Assembly (NCBI GenBank): GCA_947367855.1 | Contig: CANBFE010000027.1 | Location: forward strand, 1-55,215 | Source: an uncultured Lachnospiraceae bacterium | GTDB lineage: Bacteria > Bacillota > Clostridia > Lachnospirales > Lachnospiraceae | DNA: 55,215 nt | Reading direction: 5' to 3' | In this document: piece after piece, positions 42,265 through 51,936 of the stretch | Layout of the letters: each line of letters starts with the position of its first letter | Position numbering within the stretch: the stretch's first letter is position 1 | Program-made: the position numbers and the translations under genes | Notes under the pieces: generated by a model | What the model was told of the DNA's origin: nothing | Seen by the model: only the letters and a program-made list of their open reading frames with translations | The model's database searches: none

Positions 42265-42660
42265 TTATAATAAAATTTCATTATAATAAAGCATTATCCT
42301 CCAGATCCACGATTCGCCTTCTGTTCCCTCCATATTTAGCACTGCATTTAAGGCAACCCGGTTTGCCAGTTCCCGTTCCCGTCCCTCCGGACAGTTCTCC
42401 TCTTCCTCCATATCCACAATCATTTCGTCCATGGGCACCCTCAGCAGTCTGCTGAGCCGATACAGATTGTCCAGACTCGGCAGAGTCTTTCCGGAAAACC
42501 ACGCGTAGACAGACTGAAAGCCGATATACAGTTCCCTCTGGATCATTCCTACCGAAACCTGTTTTTCCTGACACAGACTCCTGATTTTCCTTCCTGTGTT
42601 TTTGATATCTATTCTTCCCGTTTTGACGGAATTTAGATAAATTATATATGTTTTTTGCAT
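42265..42660 (-). CDS. XRE-family transcriptional regulator (helix-turn-helix)
   Basis: A 131-residue regulator with an HTH domain: GRKIRSLCQEKQVSVGMIQ, then ELYIGFQSVYAWFSGK and LPSLDNLYRLSRLLRVPMDEM. The C-terminal 50 residues are variable. ATG 42660 has GGGAG upstream; longer starts at 42744 are possible. It has its own promoter with inverted repeats about 90-180 bp upstream. It lies directly downstream of the five-gene vWA/tubulin operon on the same strand, so it could regulate that operon. Confidence 0.82.
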   Translation of the reverse strand: MQKTYIIYLNSVKTGRIDIKNTGRKIRSLCQEKQVSVGMIQRELYIGFQSVYAWFSGKTLPSLDNLYRLSRLLRVPMDEMIVDMEEEENCPEGRERELANRVALNAVLNMEGTEGESWIWRIMLYYNEILL

Positions 42661-42747
42661 ATTTTCTCCCATCTGATATGACAATGGCAAACAAAGAGAA
42701 TCGGAAATTTTACGGGAAATCCGGGCGAATTGCGGTGAATACAAAAA

Positions 42748-42838
42748 GACATATCCATTTTATCTTTTGTAAAAGTGTATGAAAACACGTTCTGGATATG
42801 TCTTGTTGTATTATAGCATGTTTTGTAGAATGATGCAA
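42748..42838 (-). promoter_or_regulatory. Promoter and long-loop inverted repeat before the XRE gene
   Basis: TTGCAT (42833-42838), 17 bp, TATAAT (42810-42815) on the minus strand form a near-perfect promoter. Right at the expected start, GACATATCC (minus strand, 42794-42802) and GGATATGTC (42748-42756) form a 9-bp inverted repeat 37 bp apart, the second arm followed by TTTTTG. It may be a pair of operator half-sites for autoregulation or a weak early terminator that also ends the upstream operon. Confidence 0.65.
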
Positions 42839-42845
42839 TTATTTT

Positions 42846-43808
42846 TTATAGCTTCCTGACAATTTCCACAAGCGGCATCCCCATAACATTCCAGGGAACT
42901 CCTAATTTACTGTTTATTTTATTTAAACCTTTCTTCTGCCCTTCCTTTGCCTGATAATCTGCAATATACTGCTGTGCATAAATTAATTCTCCCATTGTAT
43001 ACAGACAATTGGCAACCAGCCACGCCTCCAAAGCTTTGTCATCATTTGTTTTGTCATCTCCTGCAGAGCTCGCAGTCTCAGCTTTCTCCTTATCATCGTC
43101 TCTTGTATTCTGTTTTGTCTCCTTTTCTTCATTTTGCTGCTGTTTTTCTTCTTCCACGCCGTCTCCCTGAACCTCGTTTGGCGTATCGTTCCTGTTCTCT
43201 TTCCGGTCCGATTTCTCTGCATGCAATTGCCTCAGCCCTTCTTTAAAACTCTTTTCCAGAAAAAATACTATCAGACGTACACGCGACACCTCGTAGCCAA
43301 TACTGATTGTTTTCTGCCCTGTTTTCTGTCCTGTTTTCTGCTCTGTTTTCTGTCCGGAATTATTGCTGAATAGTTTTTTCATCTGTCTCAGTCCCCTGCC
43401 TGCTCCCGCGTTCTCTATTCGCACAGGTTCCTCTGTATATCCGCGACACAGCCTGACCGAAGCCGGAGATTTCATCCTGACTCCGTACACCTCTTCCAAC
43501 ACGCAAAGGCAGCTGCCAATTACCTTATCTGCATCCTCCGGGGAGATAAGCGCTTCTGCAACGCACTCTTTACATCTGCCTTCCTGCCTGAAGAAATTAC
43601 CACTTTGTTCCACACTGACCAGTCTGTGACAATATTTGCAGCGCAGCATCTGTTGATCAGTTATCCTGTCAACCTGCGCGCCCTGCGTCAGTCCGGCAGG
43701 TTCTTCTATCTTTATTCCAATGCTTTCGCCAAAAGCAGCAATCCAACTGTCATCCACACTCTGACTGTCATGGCTTTCTTCATTCATATCTGAAATAATT
43801 TCTTCCAT
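42846..43808 (-). CDS. Zinc-ribbon protein, last gene of the vWA/tubulin operon
   Basis: A 320-residue cytoplasmic protein. Near residues 57-82 two CxxC pairs (RCKYCHRL and RCKECVAEA) 18 residues apart form a zinc-ribbon-like knuckle. A short repeat (QKTEQKTGQKTGQKT) follows, then a long Glu/Lys/Asp-rich low-complexity stretch, and an ordered C-terminus (WLVANCLYTMGELIYAQQYI). ATG 43808 has GGAG eight bases upstream, and its start overlaps the preceding gene by 29 bp, implying coupled translation. No family was recognised. It could be an adaptor or nucleic-acid or protein-binding part of the system. Confidence 0.75.
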   Translation of the reverse strand: MEEIISDMNEESHDSQSVDDSWIAAFGESIGIKIEEPAGLTQGAQVDRITDQQMLRCKYCHRLVSVEQSGNFFRQEGRCKECVAEALISPEDADKVIGSCLCVLEEVYGVRMKSPASVRLCRGYTEEPVRIENAGAGRGLRQMKKLFSNNSGQKTEQKTGQKTGQKTISIGYEVSRVRLIVFFLEKSFKEGLRQLHAEKSDRKENRNDTPNEVQGDGVEEEKQQQNEEKETKQNTRDDDKEKAETASSAGDDKTNDDKALEAWLVANCLYTMGELIYAQQYIADYQAKEGQKKGLNKINSKLGVPWNVMGMPLVEIVRKL

Positions 43809-46800
43809 TTTCAATGCTCCATTTCATATAATCATACTGGATGTCCAGAATTTTAAGGATATTTCGTTCTATGGAGCGCAATAAACCCATATCCTCCCGG
43901 CTGTCTTCTATAATAAAGAAAACCGTATCCATATCTGTCTTACCAGTCCCGCTCGCCTCGACTTCCCCTGTTCCGTTATTTATCTGCACCCTGGAAATAA
44001 CTGTTCTAAGCTCATTATTCAACATTTTGCCGTATATATTATAGTCTACAGCTACATCCAACAGATGATAATGCTGTGGGTACAATGTGCAAAATATCTC
44101 CTTCATAAAAGCCGCCATAATTAATGTCGACTTTTTGTCTCCCTGTTCCACCCTGACTTTCAAAACCTGCTTCTGATTATATGTCCTCTGGTATCCCATA
44201 TCATCTCGTTGTTTCTTCCTGCCCCACCGCACCTCCTTTGCGCCTTTAATCCTGCCCAAATCATCTGATTCCACATATCCAATGGTTTCCGCCGTAAGTG
44301 TATCTGCCGTCTTTTGAACAATACTGTAATACCTGTTTTTATAGACGGCATTCTGTCCGGAACAGCTGTGCTCCCGGGACATGGTATCGCTGGAAAAACT
44401 CATTTCATATTCCCTGAGATTTCTGTAATATTTCCTCCCGTAAATCTGGTCTGACGCACGCTTGACCCGGAGAGCCTTGGCCCCATTATAAAGAGTCTTT
44501 CCCATTATCTCATAATATTTCCCGTCAAATACCACAAACTGCCCCTTTACATACTTCTGGTCCAGATGGTCCCCTAAAATCATCCGGCTGATATGACGGC
44601 TGTTTCCCGTTTCATCAAGATAAACTGCCTGGCTAAAGTACACCCTGAACCTTCTTTTTACCTCCTCGTCTACAATCCTGTAATATTCTTCCCGTTCAAT
44701 CTGCAGATTTTGCTCTGAAAACCGGTTCACATGGGTTACAATAATGTCCACATCGCTTAAATCGGGCATAATCAGTTTTACCTGCTTTCTCAGGCTATTC
44801 TGCATTCTCTCTGCGCCGACCTCAGTTTCTTCCAGTTTATTTAGTGTATTTCTTAATTCCGTATAGGATACCGGTTCTTCTAACAGCCTTCGCAAAATAC
44901 GCAACGCGATATTCCTTTTGGAGTCCACATGTTCCACGGTAAACTGTGGAATATACTTGGGGTCTTTCTCAAGGATCTGATAATTCGCCTTCATGTAATC
45001 CCGCAGGATATAATTGGGAGACAGAATACAGACACAGACCTTGTCAATCCCTCTGGTAGCAAACTGACGCCCTTTCTCAAACAGATTAAAACACTCGTCT
45101 TCCGTGATAATAAACTGCTGCTCCCGCAGACGGCTTCCGCTGCCCGCCACCTCCAACCCTATATTTTCATCAATTCTCATCTGATACGGTTCCCCGGATT
45201 GTACATATTGATGGTATTTTTCATAATACTGCCCCCAAATCCAATAAAGGTCCTTTACCGGCATCATCTCCTCCCCATACCAGTGAAGTTTCCCGATCTT
45301 TTCCTTCAGGGCGATTCCTGCCAACGCCGCCTCTGTGCCCAGATACCGTTTATGGGGAAACCAGGGTCTGCCATCTTCCTTTTCCGTATTCCAATAGGTT
45401 ATCAATGTCTCTTTGGCATAATAAGGTGTGGCGCTGACATAGAGGAATTCCCGGTCCAGTAAATGTGAATATAAATCTACCACACTTTCTGCATTCCGGT
45501 CAACCAACATCCATGTGCAATTGTCCATTTTCCTGCCAATTTTTGAGGAAAGGGACATAATGATATCCTGGCCTGCCGCAAGAAGGTCAGATGCCTCAAG
45601 TATTGCCACAAAGGATACCCTGTCCAGAAACTCACTGCACCATGTCAGCTGTTCCCCCTTACAAATCTCCTGAAATGCCAACACGCCTACATCCACGGAG
45701 TCCGCCATGGGACGCAGCTCTTCCACAGTCCAGAAATCGGTAAGGTCCTGAATGCCCTCTATCCCTTCACGCACCCAGTCCGCAATTTCCTCCAGGTTTC
45801 CATTATCCTCCGCCAGAATCAATGCCTTTTCGCCCTTCAGCAGCGCCATGAAAATCGGGAAAAAAATACTTACATCCAGATCCCTGTAAAAAAAATTGAC
45901 AACAAACAAATTCTCTCCCTTTACCAACCGTATGGCAGCATCTACCGTATGCATGGGAATATTTCTGCTAACACTCTCCCTCTCAAGATAATCCAACAGA
46001 TACTGTACCGCCGCGTCCTCTTCCGACCTCCTGCTTTCAATATATTCCATCAGTCTGTTTGGAAAATCATATTGATGGCACCGCATCCTTTTGAGAATAT
46101 TGTTGCCTGTCCCTGCCGCGTATTTTTCCATGGCGCTTTCCAGTCTGATCATATTCAAACTGCAGTCTGCAGCCTGCTTATGACGTCTCTTTTTCAGCCA
46201 CTGCCACAGAGTTCTTTCCTGAGCGGATAAATAACCTGCCGCCTCTATTAAAATCATCAAAACCATACAGGGAATCATGTCAAAAGGCTCCACATTGATG
46301 ATACTTTTCACCGCAGAACTGTAAATTACATGGGTCAGCGCCATAAGACACATATCCAATACAATCAACACGCAAATACAGTGGTAAATCATCTCCCACC
46401 GTTGGGAAAGAACGTATTTTGTCCCAAAAGAGTCACGGACATATATTCCCATAAATTCATCCTCTGCCCTCAGCAGACAGTTTCCTATGGTTATAGCTAT
46501 TTTTTTGAATATTTTCCGTGAAAAACTGTAAATGGCTATGTATGTTGTTATATAAGAAAAACTTGAGAAAACATCCAAGCTGCATAAATCCAAAACACGC
46601 TTTTTAACTGCCAACAGCCATGCTTCCGAACCAGGGAATGTATCCACACATAAACCCAACAAAATATCCGCTGCCATCGGCAATGCCGTTACCCCTGCTA
46701 TCGCCGCCAGAGATATAAAAATGGAAAAAAATGGCATCAGAATCAGTTTTCTTTTCTCTTCAGCGGTGCCCTGCCTCTTACCGGAAAAAATTTCAATGAA

Positions 46801-46869
46801 AAACCCCGAATTCCCAATCAGTTCTCCACCCAACAATATAAGGGCACCCTGTATTTCCTCCAAATTCAT
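43780..46869 (-). CDS. Membrane-anchored protein with a degenerate SF2-helicase-like region
   Basis: A 1029-residue protein. Residues about 43-220 have four likely membrane helices. From about 300 the sequence follows the strand order of an SF2 helicase: a region where the P-loop should be reads FYRDLDVS (no GKT) and is followed by IFFPIFMALLKGEKALILAE (like motif Ia), then DVGVLAFQEI (Ic), VAILEASD in place of DEAH, and YVSATPYYAK (motif III SAT). A second half (VCVCILSPNYILRDYMK) could be the helicase C lobe. The end (VFFIIEDSREDMGLLRS) resembles the tail domain of DUF1998-type helicases. Catalytic residues are missing, so it is probably a scaffold. The assignment is a motif-level inference. 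GGAGG lies seven bases before the ATG. Confidence 0.7.
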   Translation of the reverse strand: MNLEEIQGALILLGGELIGNSGFFIEIFSGKRQGTAEEKRKLILMPFFSIFISLAAIAGVTALPMAADILLGLCVDTFPGSEAWLLAVKKRVLDLCSLDVFSSFSYITTYIAIYSFSRKIFKKIAITIGNCLLRAEDEFMGIYVRDSFGTKYVLSQRWEMIYHCICVLIVLDMCLMALTHVIYSSAVKSIINVEPFDMIPCMVLMILIEAAGYLSAQERTLWQWLKKRRHKQAADCSLNMIRLESAMEKYAAGTGNNILKRMRCHQYDFPNRLMEYIESRRSEEDAAVQYLLDYLERESVSRNIPMHTVDAAIRLVKGENLFVVNFFYRDLDVSIFFPIFMALLKGEKALILAEDNGNLEEIADWVREGIEGIQDLTDFWTVEELRPMADSVDVGVLAFQEICKGEQLTWCSEFLDRVSFVAILEASDLLAAGQDIIMSLSSKIGRKMDNCTWMLVDRNAESVVDLYSHLLDREFLYVSATPYYAKETLITYWNTEKEDGRPWFPHKRYLGTEAALAGIALKEKIGKLHWYGEEMMPVKDLYWIWGQYYEKYHQYVQSGEPYQMRIDENIGLEVAGSGSRLREQQFIITEDECFNLFEKGRQFATRGIDKVCVCILSPNYILRDYMKANYQILEKDPKYIPQFTVEHVDSKRNIALRILRRLLEEPVSYTELRNTLNKLEETEVGAERMQNSLRKQVKLIMPDLSDVDIIVTHVNRFSEQNLQIEREEYYRIVDEEVKRRFRVYFSQAVYLDETGNSRHISRMILGDHLDQKYVKGQFVVFDGKYYEIMGKTLYNGAKALRVKRASDQIYGRKYYRNLREYEMSFSSDTMSREHSCSGQNAVYKNRYYSIVQKTADTLTAETIGYVESDDLGRIKGAKEVRWGRKKQRDDMGYQRTYNQKQVLKVRVEQGDKKSTLIMAAFMKEIFCTLYPQHYHLLDVAVDYNIYGKMLNNELRTVISRVQINNGTGEVEASGTGKTDMDTVFFIIEDSREDMGLLRSIERNILKILDIQYDYMKWSIENGRNYFRYE

Positions 46870-46903
46870 CTGCCATCCTCCGTATAAAACTCCCTTTCAT
46901 CCT

Positions 46904-48673
46904 CTATTGATCATCAATTATCAACTTTCTATAATCGTTGGCACATCTGAAACGGATGATAAAATCAAATATTGTTTCCAGTCTATACCCGCTGTGGTTT
47001 AGTTCAGCCCATGACTGAACATTTCTATGCGGAGCCCGGTAGTAAGATATCTCCTGGGGTTCCTTAGTAAAATCTATTTCCATCCAGCTTTCCAACAGTG
47101 GCATGGAATCCGATAAAACCGGAGTTTCTTCCTCATCCAGCAGATACTGCAGCTGCTGTGTAATGTCCTCGCTTTGACGGCAGATATACATATGCTGTTC
47201 CAAACGCTTGCTGTGCTGTTTCCACTGCTGCTCCAGTTGTCTCTGTTCTTTGCCCAACCTGATATAATATTGATACTCTGCAATGTATTTTAATGTTTCA
47301 TTCAAATATATATCCTTCTTTACCGTCTTCCTCACCATTTCCTTTTTCAGGAACCGGATATACTGATTCTTTGCGTACCAATACGCAAATACCATGGAAA
47401 GCTCCAATCCAATTACAGTAAAGAAGAATATTCCCACCCCCAGCGCTGCTGTGTCCGCTTTATCTGCCCAAGAGAAGGAGACCAGGTGAAACAGCCCTGT
47501 TCCAAAGGCTGCCTCTATCAGTCCCAGAAAAGTAAAAGGGAAAATCTTCCGCATCCATGTGACATTTTCGCCTGCTCTTTTCCCGGCTTCTTTTCGGATA
47601 CACTCTTCCCTTTTGCGCAGCCCATACTCAAACGCCCTCATATCCAGAGATACCTTATGCTGTATGCTTAACCTCTCCAGTGCCGAGCGTGTTTCCCGCA
47701 TCAGCCTCTCCCTGCCGCTGATAGAAAGAAAACCTCCCGCCATATCTTTCGCATCCAGTTCCTCTGACAATTTATCTACCTTTCCGCTCATGATACCCCT
47801 GGGAAAATTCATCCACCCTCTAATCTCATAGGCATTTCTGTTAAGGGCATGTTCTATATTGGCCAAAGGCCGCCTCCACCGAATCCTCTTTTTCATATTT
47901 CCTATATCCGGCAGCCGGCCCCGTCCGGTTTCTTCCAGTTCAACCGGAACATATTCCGGACAGGAAACGCCTTCTGTACGCATTTTCTGCTGTTTCTGCT
48001 TCTCTAAATCTATTCTCCTTTTTATCTCAAGTATGGTCTCATATTGCGCATTCGCATACTCCGCGAATCTCTTCCGCGCATATTCAAGCTGGATAAAATA
48101 CAGATACCTGGAAGACAGAAATCCAACGGGAAACTGATTAATTGCAAGAATCAAAAGACTGCAGCAGGCCATGAATTCCGAATACCGCTGCTCCATTCTG
48201 CTCTCCAGGTTCGCTACAATACCAAATACACGAAGATTGCCCACGGAAGGTTCGGCTAATCGGTTATGAATCATCTCATTACTCTGCATCATATCCGTTT
48301 TCTCCACCCATCCCACATGCCAGATCTCCTCCGGATAATATTTACACCTCTCCGAGACCTGAGAAAAAACACTCCTGGCATAATACCACAATACCTTCTG
48401 GAGTCCTTCATCCACTTCCCTGACAGCATGACCCGATATGTTCAGTTTCTCTGCTCCCTGAAATACCAGAAGACGCCATGCACGGTGCGAACCCAGCATG
48501 GTATCAATCTTCCGGATTACATTCAGTATATCCGCATCATCATTCCATTCGTAAAAAACAAGCCTGTCCTCCTGCTCCATGCTGGCAAATATGAAACGGA
48601 ACCTTTCTATGCTCAGTCCTCTATCCTCATGTCCCTGATCATTTGCTTTTCGGTATAAAACAACCGTGTACAT
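46904..48673 (-). CDS. Two-helix membrane protein with coiled-coil, unknown function
   Basis: A 589-residue protein. An ordered N-terminal domain (1-200, starting MYTVVLYRKANDQ) is followed by a helical, charged linker (ILEIKRRIDLEKQKQQK). Two membrane helices lie at about 377-400 and 408-433, and the rest is helical (KEQRQLEQQWKQHSKRLEQ) to a C-terminal beta-type tail. A hairpin of two helices places both long ends in the cytoplasm. No known domain was recognised. Its start lies 61 bp inside the tubulin-like gene, so its translation depends on it. It is a plausible membrane platform for the tubulin-like protein. Confidence 0.75.
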   Translation of the reverse strand: MYTVVLYRKANDQGHEDRGLSIERFRFIFASMEQEDRLVFYEWNDDADILNVIRKIDTMLGSHRAWRLLVFQGAEKLNISGHAVREVDEGLQKVLWYYARSVFSQVSERCKYYPEEIWHVGWVEKTDMMQSNEMIHNRLAEPSVGNLRVFGIVANLESRMEQRYSEFMACCSLLILAINQFPVGFLSSRYLYFIQLEYARKRFAEYANAQYETILEIKRRIDLEKQKQQKMRTEGVSCPEYVPVELEETGRGRLPDIGNMKKRIRWRRPLANIEHALNRNAYEIRGWMNFPRGIMSGKVDKLSEELDAKDMAGGFLSISGRERLMRETRSALERLSIQHKVSLDMRAFEYGLRKREECIRKEAGKRAGENVTWMRKIFPFTFLGLIEAAFGTGLFHLVSFSWADKADTAALGVGIFFFTVIGLELSMVFAYWYAKNQYIRFLKKEMVRKTVKKDIYLNETLKYIAEYQYYIRLGKEQRQLEQQWKQHSKRLEQHMYICRQSEDITQQLQYLLDEEETPVLSDSMPLLESWMEIDFTKEPQEISYYRAPHRNVQSWAELNHSGYRLETIFDFIIRFRCANDYRKLIIDDQ

Positions 48674-51600
48674 AGGCCATATATCCTCACTATATCCAAA
48701 TCATCCAAATAGTTCTTCGTCCTGTCGATAATCCTCTTCATACGTCTTTTCCTGTACTCAGGTTCTGTTTTCATTTCTGTTATCTGCGTTTCCATCTGAG
48801 TCAAACATTCAGTTGACAGAAACTGCCCAACTGTAGAGCGCATCTCTTCCATATCTTTTGCAAAAAGCCCAACCAGTACCACCATGGCATCGAGCAATAC
48901 AAAGGTGGGAACGAAACTGTCTCCCCGTAACTCAATCTCCCCATAATAGCGCAGAAGCACCTGGAAAATGCTTTCCGGGGATTTCGTCATCTTATCCAGG
49001 AAACTGCAGCTGTCAATACTCTCTCGCTTTCTCACCTCCCGCAGAAGCTCCAGGTTAATCCTGTGGGCAGCTCCTGGATACTGATACAGATAGGACAGGC
49101 AATCTTCCAATGTCTCTTTCTCCACAGGCTCCTCTTTCCTGCCAAAGTAACATTTGTAGCCATCCCCCTCCTTTTCACCAGGTTTAATCTTCCCAATGAT
49201 CCAGGCATAGTAAAAGGCAACGCAGGTTTTTATCTCCATTTCCTGTTGGTATTCCCTGTTGGTATCTGGCATTCTCAGGAAGCTATGCCACTCCTTGTCC
49301 ACATGGGGTGTCAGGGATGCGTCCCTCCTGCTGTCTCCTCCTGATACCATATCCCTGATATTATTTTCATAAGCCCTGAAAACCTTACCCTTCCGCAGAG
49401 GAGGATCATCACAATGTTCATGAAGGTATTCCGTGATTTCACTTGCGTTCAGCCCCACCAGGGAACGATAGAACATAACCTGATACTGGCTGCAGTAATA
49501 GGGATCCGGAACATCCCTCCGTTCTTCAAACCACTTTACAACCTCTCTGTGTATGCCGCTTTTTTCTTTCAGTCCCTCATGATAGCAGCACAGGGAAATT
49601 CCCTGCTGATGCCCACAGTCTCCCACGTATTCCAGAAACGGGTCAATCAATACGTTCTCCACATGCTGGATATACTGTTTCAGACCTGCAGCATCCATAG
49701 TCCTCCCGCTTTTAAAAGATTCCTGCCTGATAAGAGCCTCCAGAACATCCATATTTATTATATCGTCAAACTCTATCTCCAGATTCTTAATCCAATAACT
49801 GCGGAACTGCTCGTAAAAATATTCCTGCAGCCCCCGCCCCTTCTTCTGATTCTGGAGCAGTTGGTATATGTACGCTGAAAGCCCTCTGCCCGCCTGACTG
49901 TAATAGGGGGAATCCTTTATCTGCTGAAACAACTGCTCCCTGCATTCCTTATCAGCGCATACATAGGACAGACTTAATCCTCTCTGCCTGTCCAACACTT
50001 CTCCTATCTCTATACAGTTTCTTTTAAAGCCATCCAACATGCCATCACAGAAATGGTAAAACCTCTCGTACTCCCCACACAGCCTCGTCACGTATTCCTG
50101 ACCATTCTGCAGTACGCACCTATAAATCACATGCTTGGCATAATAAAATATGTTTTCATACGTTTCACTGAAGCTTTTGTAAGATTCGTTCAGCTTCTTT
50201 TTGCCGAACAGCCAGGACTTTTTCTCCTGGAAATCATTAATATCCTCCCTTTTCTCCTTCGTCTGCTCAATGCTTCCATCCACTGTCTGCAGCTCTGCTG
50301 CTATGGCGTTTTTCAACTGATACAGGAAATATCTCACAGCATTGGGATGCATGAACTTTCCATTGTTCAGCATCCAATACTCCACCAAATGCGGTTCCGG
50401 CTCTTTCTCAGCATCATGGTACACAAACCACGATTTTGTATATGCCTCTGCTGCTTTCCTGCTCTTCCCCTCAACAACACTGTCCAGTTTCCTCAGCAGT
50501 CCGCACAGATTGTTCCGCGCTTCTATCCTCTGTTTATTTGCATTGCCTGCATCATTTCCCAGGGCTGCCAGTTCACTGTCGCAGAGATTTATCAGACTTC
50601 CCTCCTCCCTCACCCTGCGTTCTATCTCCTTATCCACATCCGCTTCAATTCTATCATACATTGCTTTCATGTACTGTTTCCATATAGGTTCTTCCCCTTC
50701 CGGGCAGCACTCATTGACAATTTCCTCTGCCAGGAAATCATCTGTGGCATTGTCCACAGCAAGGATATATTCCTCCCCCTGATCAACTGCATCAACTTTC
50801 TTCCCCTGTCTGCGCTTTTCTTCCCGCTCCCGAAGACTGGCATAATATATCTGGTCATATTTCTGCCAATGGGATGCTATCATCTCTTCTGCCCAACACA
50901 TGGCCAGATATTCCTTGATTTTATCATATGGATACAGAAGTTCCCCGCATCCAATCCCCCCGAATCTGCGCAGGAACTGTTCCTGATTCTCCCTGGCCAA
51001 CTGCTCCAAATGCTTGATGGTATTGTCCTCCAATGAACTATTCCTGTCATGCATCGGACTGCACGCCTGCATGTAGACCGCATTCGCCACCAGGTCCTTC
51101 AAATCCTCAAAGCAATGCATTCCCTGGCCTCTTTTATTAATCATGCCAAACATATAACAATAGTCATATATTTTTCCTCCGCTTATGGCATTTATGTTGC
51201 TCTCCCCTGTGTAACTGACATCGGGTTTTTTATATCTACCTCTACTTTCGTCTGCCTCCCTCATATATGCGCTTAATTCCTTTACGGCCGCATACGCGTT
51301 TGCATCAATGCTCTCCCGTTCCAGGCGCTTGCCCCCAAACTGACGCAATGTGCTTGACATCAGGAAAAAGCCCTTGCAGCTGAAAAGCGCTTCCTTTTTT
51401 TCCTCCATGTACAGATGATTGATATACAGCGCCACAGGCAGGGCAATCCCTGAACCTGTCCCACCTGCCAGGGAGCTGATAATATAAAAACGCACTGCCT
51501 GGTCACTGTCATCCATACTGATTTCATTCAATTCCCGAATCAATCGTTCCAGCTCGTCCAGCCTTGCTTCCTGCACCGCATATTCAAAGGCCAGTCTGGA

Positions 51601-51915
51601 CACGGCACGATACTGCCCGGCTCCCTCTGTCATGGCCTTGTTGGCAAATATGCCGTTCTCCGGGTACCAGTCCGCAAGCTTCCGTTTTTTCAGCATCTCA
51701 AGGCAGGTATTTACCGTCATGTTATCCGCCAGGCGGATAACCGTCCCTCCAAACCCTTTCCTTCTGATATCACGCAGCGTATTCACATCTGTATCCATAA
51801 CGACAAAACGAAAATAATCCCTGTCCGGCGCATCCTTGGGCAGCATCTGCTCCACCCTTGCGCATATATCCGACCCAATTCCCCCAACTCCAATAATAAT
51901 TGCGGGTGCCCTCAT
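48613..51915 (-). CDS. Tubulin/FtsZ-like protein with a long C-terminal extension
   Basis: A 1100-residue protein. The N-terminal ~350 residues have the tubulin-superfamily nucleotide fold: IIIGVGGIGSDICARVEQ (first glycine turn), FVVMDTDVNTLRDI, and the GTP-binding loop SSLAGGTGSGIALP at about 148-160. GGTGSG matches the tubulin signature GGGTGSG-type loop. The remaining ~750 residues are mostly helical, with no membrane segment, and much longer than FtsZ (about 350) or TubZ (about 480). It fits the 'tubulin-like' family found in diverse bacteria beside vWA proteins. Polymerisation and GTPase activity are predicted only. AAGGAGG precedes the ATG. It follows the vWA gene by 21 bp. Confidence 0.85.
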   Translation of the reverse strand: MRAPAIIIGVGGIGSDICARVEQMLPKDAPDRDYFRFVVMDTDVNTLRDIRRKGFGGTVIRLADNMTVNTCLEMLKKRKLADWYPENGIFANKAMTEGAGQYRAVSRLAFEYAVQEARLDELERLIRELNEISMDDSDQAVRFYIISSLAGGTGSGIALPVALYINHLYMEEKKEALFSCKGFFLMSSTLRQFGGKRLERESIDANAYAAVKELSAYMREADESRGRYKKPDVSYTGESNINAISGGKIYDYCYMFGMINKRGQGMHCFEDLKDLVANAVYMQACSPMHDRNSSLEDNTIKHLEQLARENQEQFLRRFGGIGCGELLYPYDKIKEYLAMCWAEEMIASHWQKYDQIYYASLREREEKRRQGKKVDAVDQGEEYILAVDNATDDFLAEEIVNECCPEGEEPIWKQYMKAMYDRIEADVDKEIERRVREEGSLINLCDSELAALGNDAGNANKQRIEARNNLCGLLRKLDSVVEGKSRKAAEAYTKSWFVYHDAEKEPEPHLVEYWMLNNGKFMHPNAVRYFLYQLKNAIAAELQTVDGSIEQTKEKREDINDFQEKKSWLFGKKKLNESYKSFSETYENIFYYAKHVIYRCVLQNGQEYVTRLCGEYERFYHFCDGMLDGFKRNCIEIGEVLDRQRGLSLSYVCADKECREQLFQQIKDSPYYSQAGRGLSAYIYQLLQNQKKGRGLQEYFYEQFRSYWIKNLEIEFDDIINMDVLEALIRQESFKSGRTMDAAGLKQYIQHVENVLIDPFLEYVGDCGHQQGISLCCYHEGLKEKSGIHREVVKWFEERRDVPDPYYCSQYQVMFYRSLVGLNASEITEYLHEHCDDPPLRKGKVFRAYENNIRDMVSGGDSRRDASLTPHVDKEWHSFLRMPDTNREYQQEMEIKTCVAFYYAWIIGKIKPGEKEGDGYKCYFGRKEEPVEKETLEDCLSYLYQYPGAAHRINLELLREVRKRESIDSCSFLDKMTKSPESIFQVLLRYYGEIELRGDSFVPTFVLLDAMVVLVGLFAKDMEEMRSTVGQFLSTECLTQMETQITEMKTEPEYRKRRMKRIIDRTKNYLDDLDIVRIYGLCTRLFYTEKQMIRDMRIED

Positions 51916-51936
51916 CCTTTGCCCTCCTTGCAGTTT

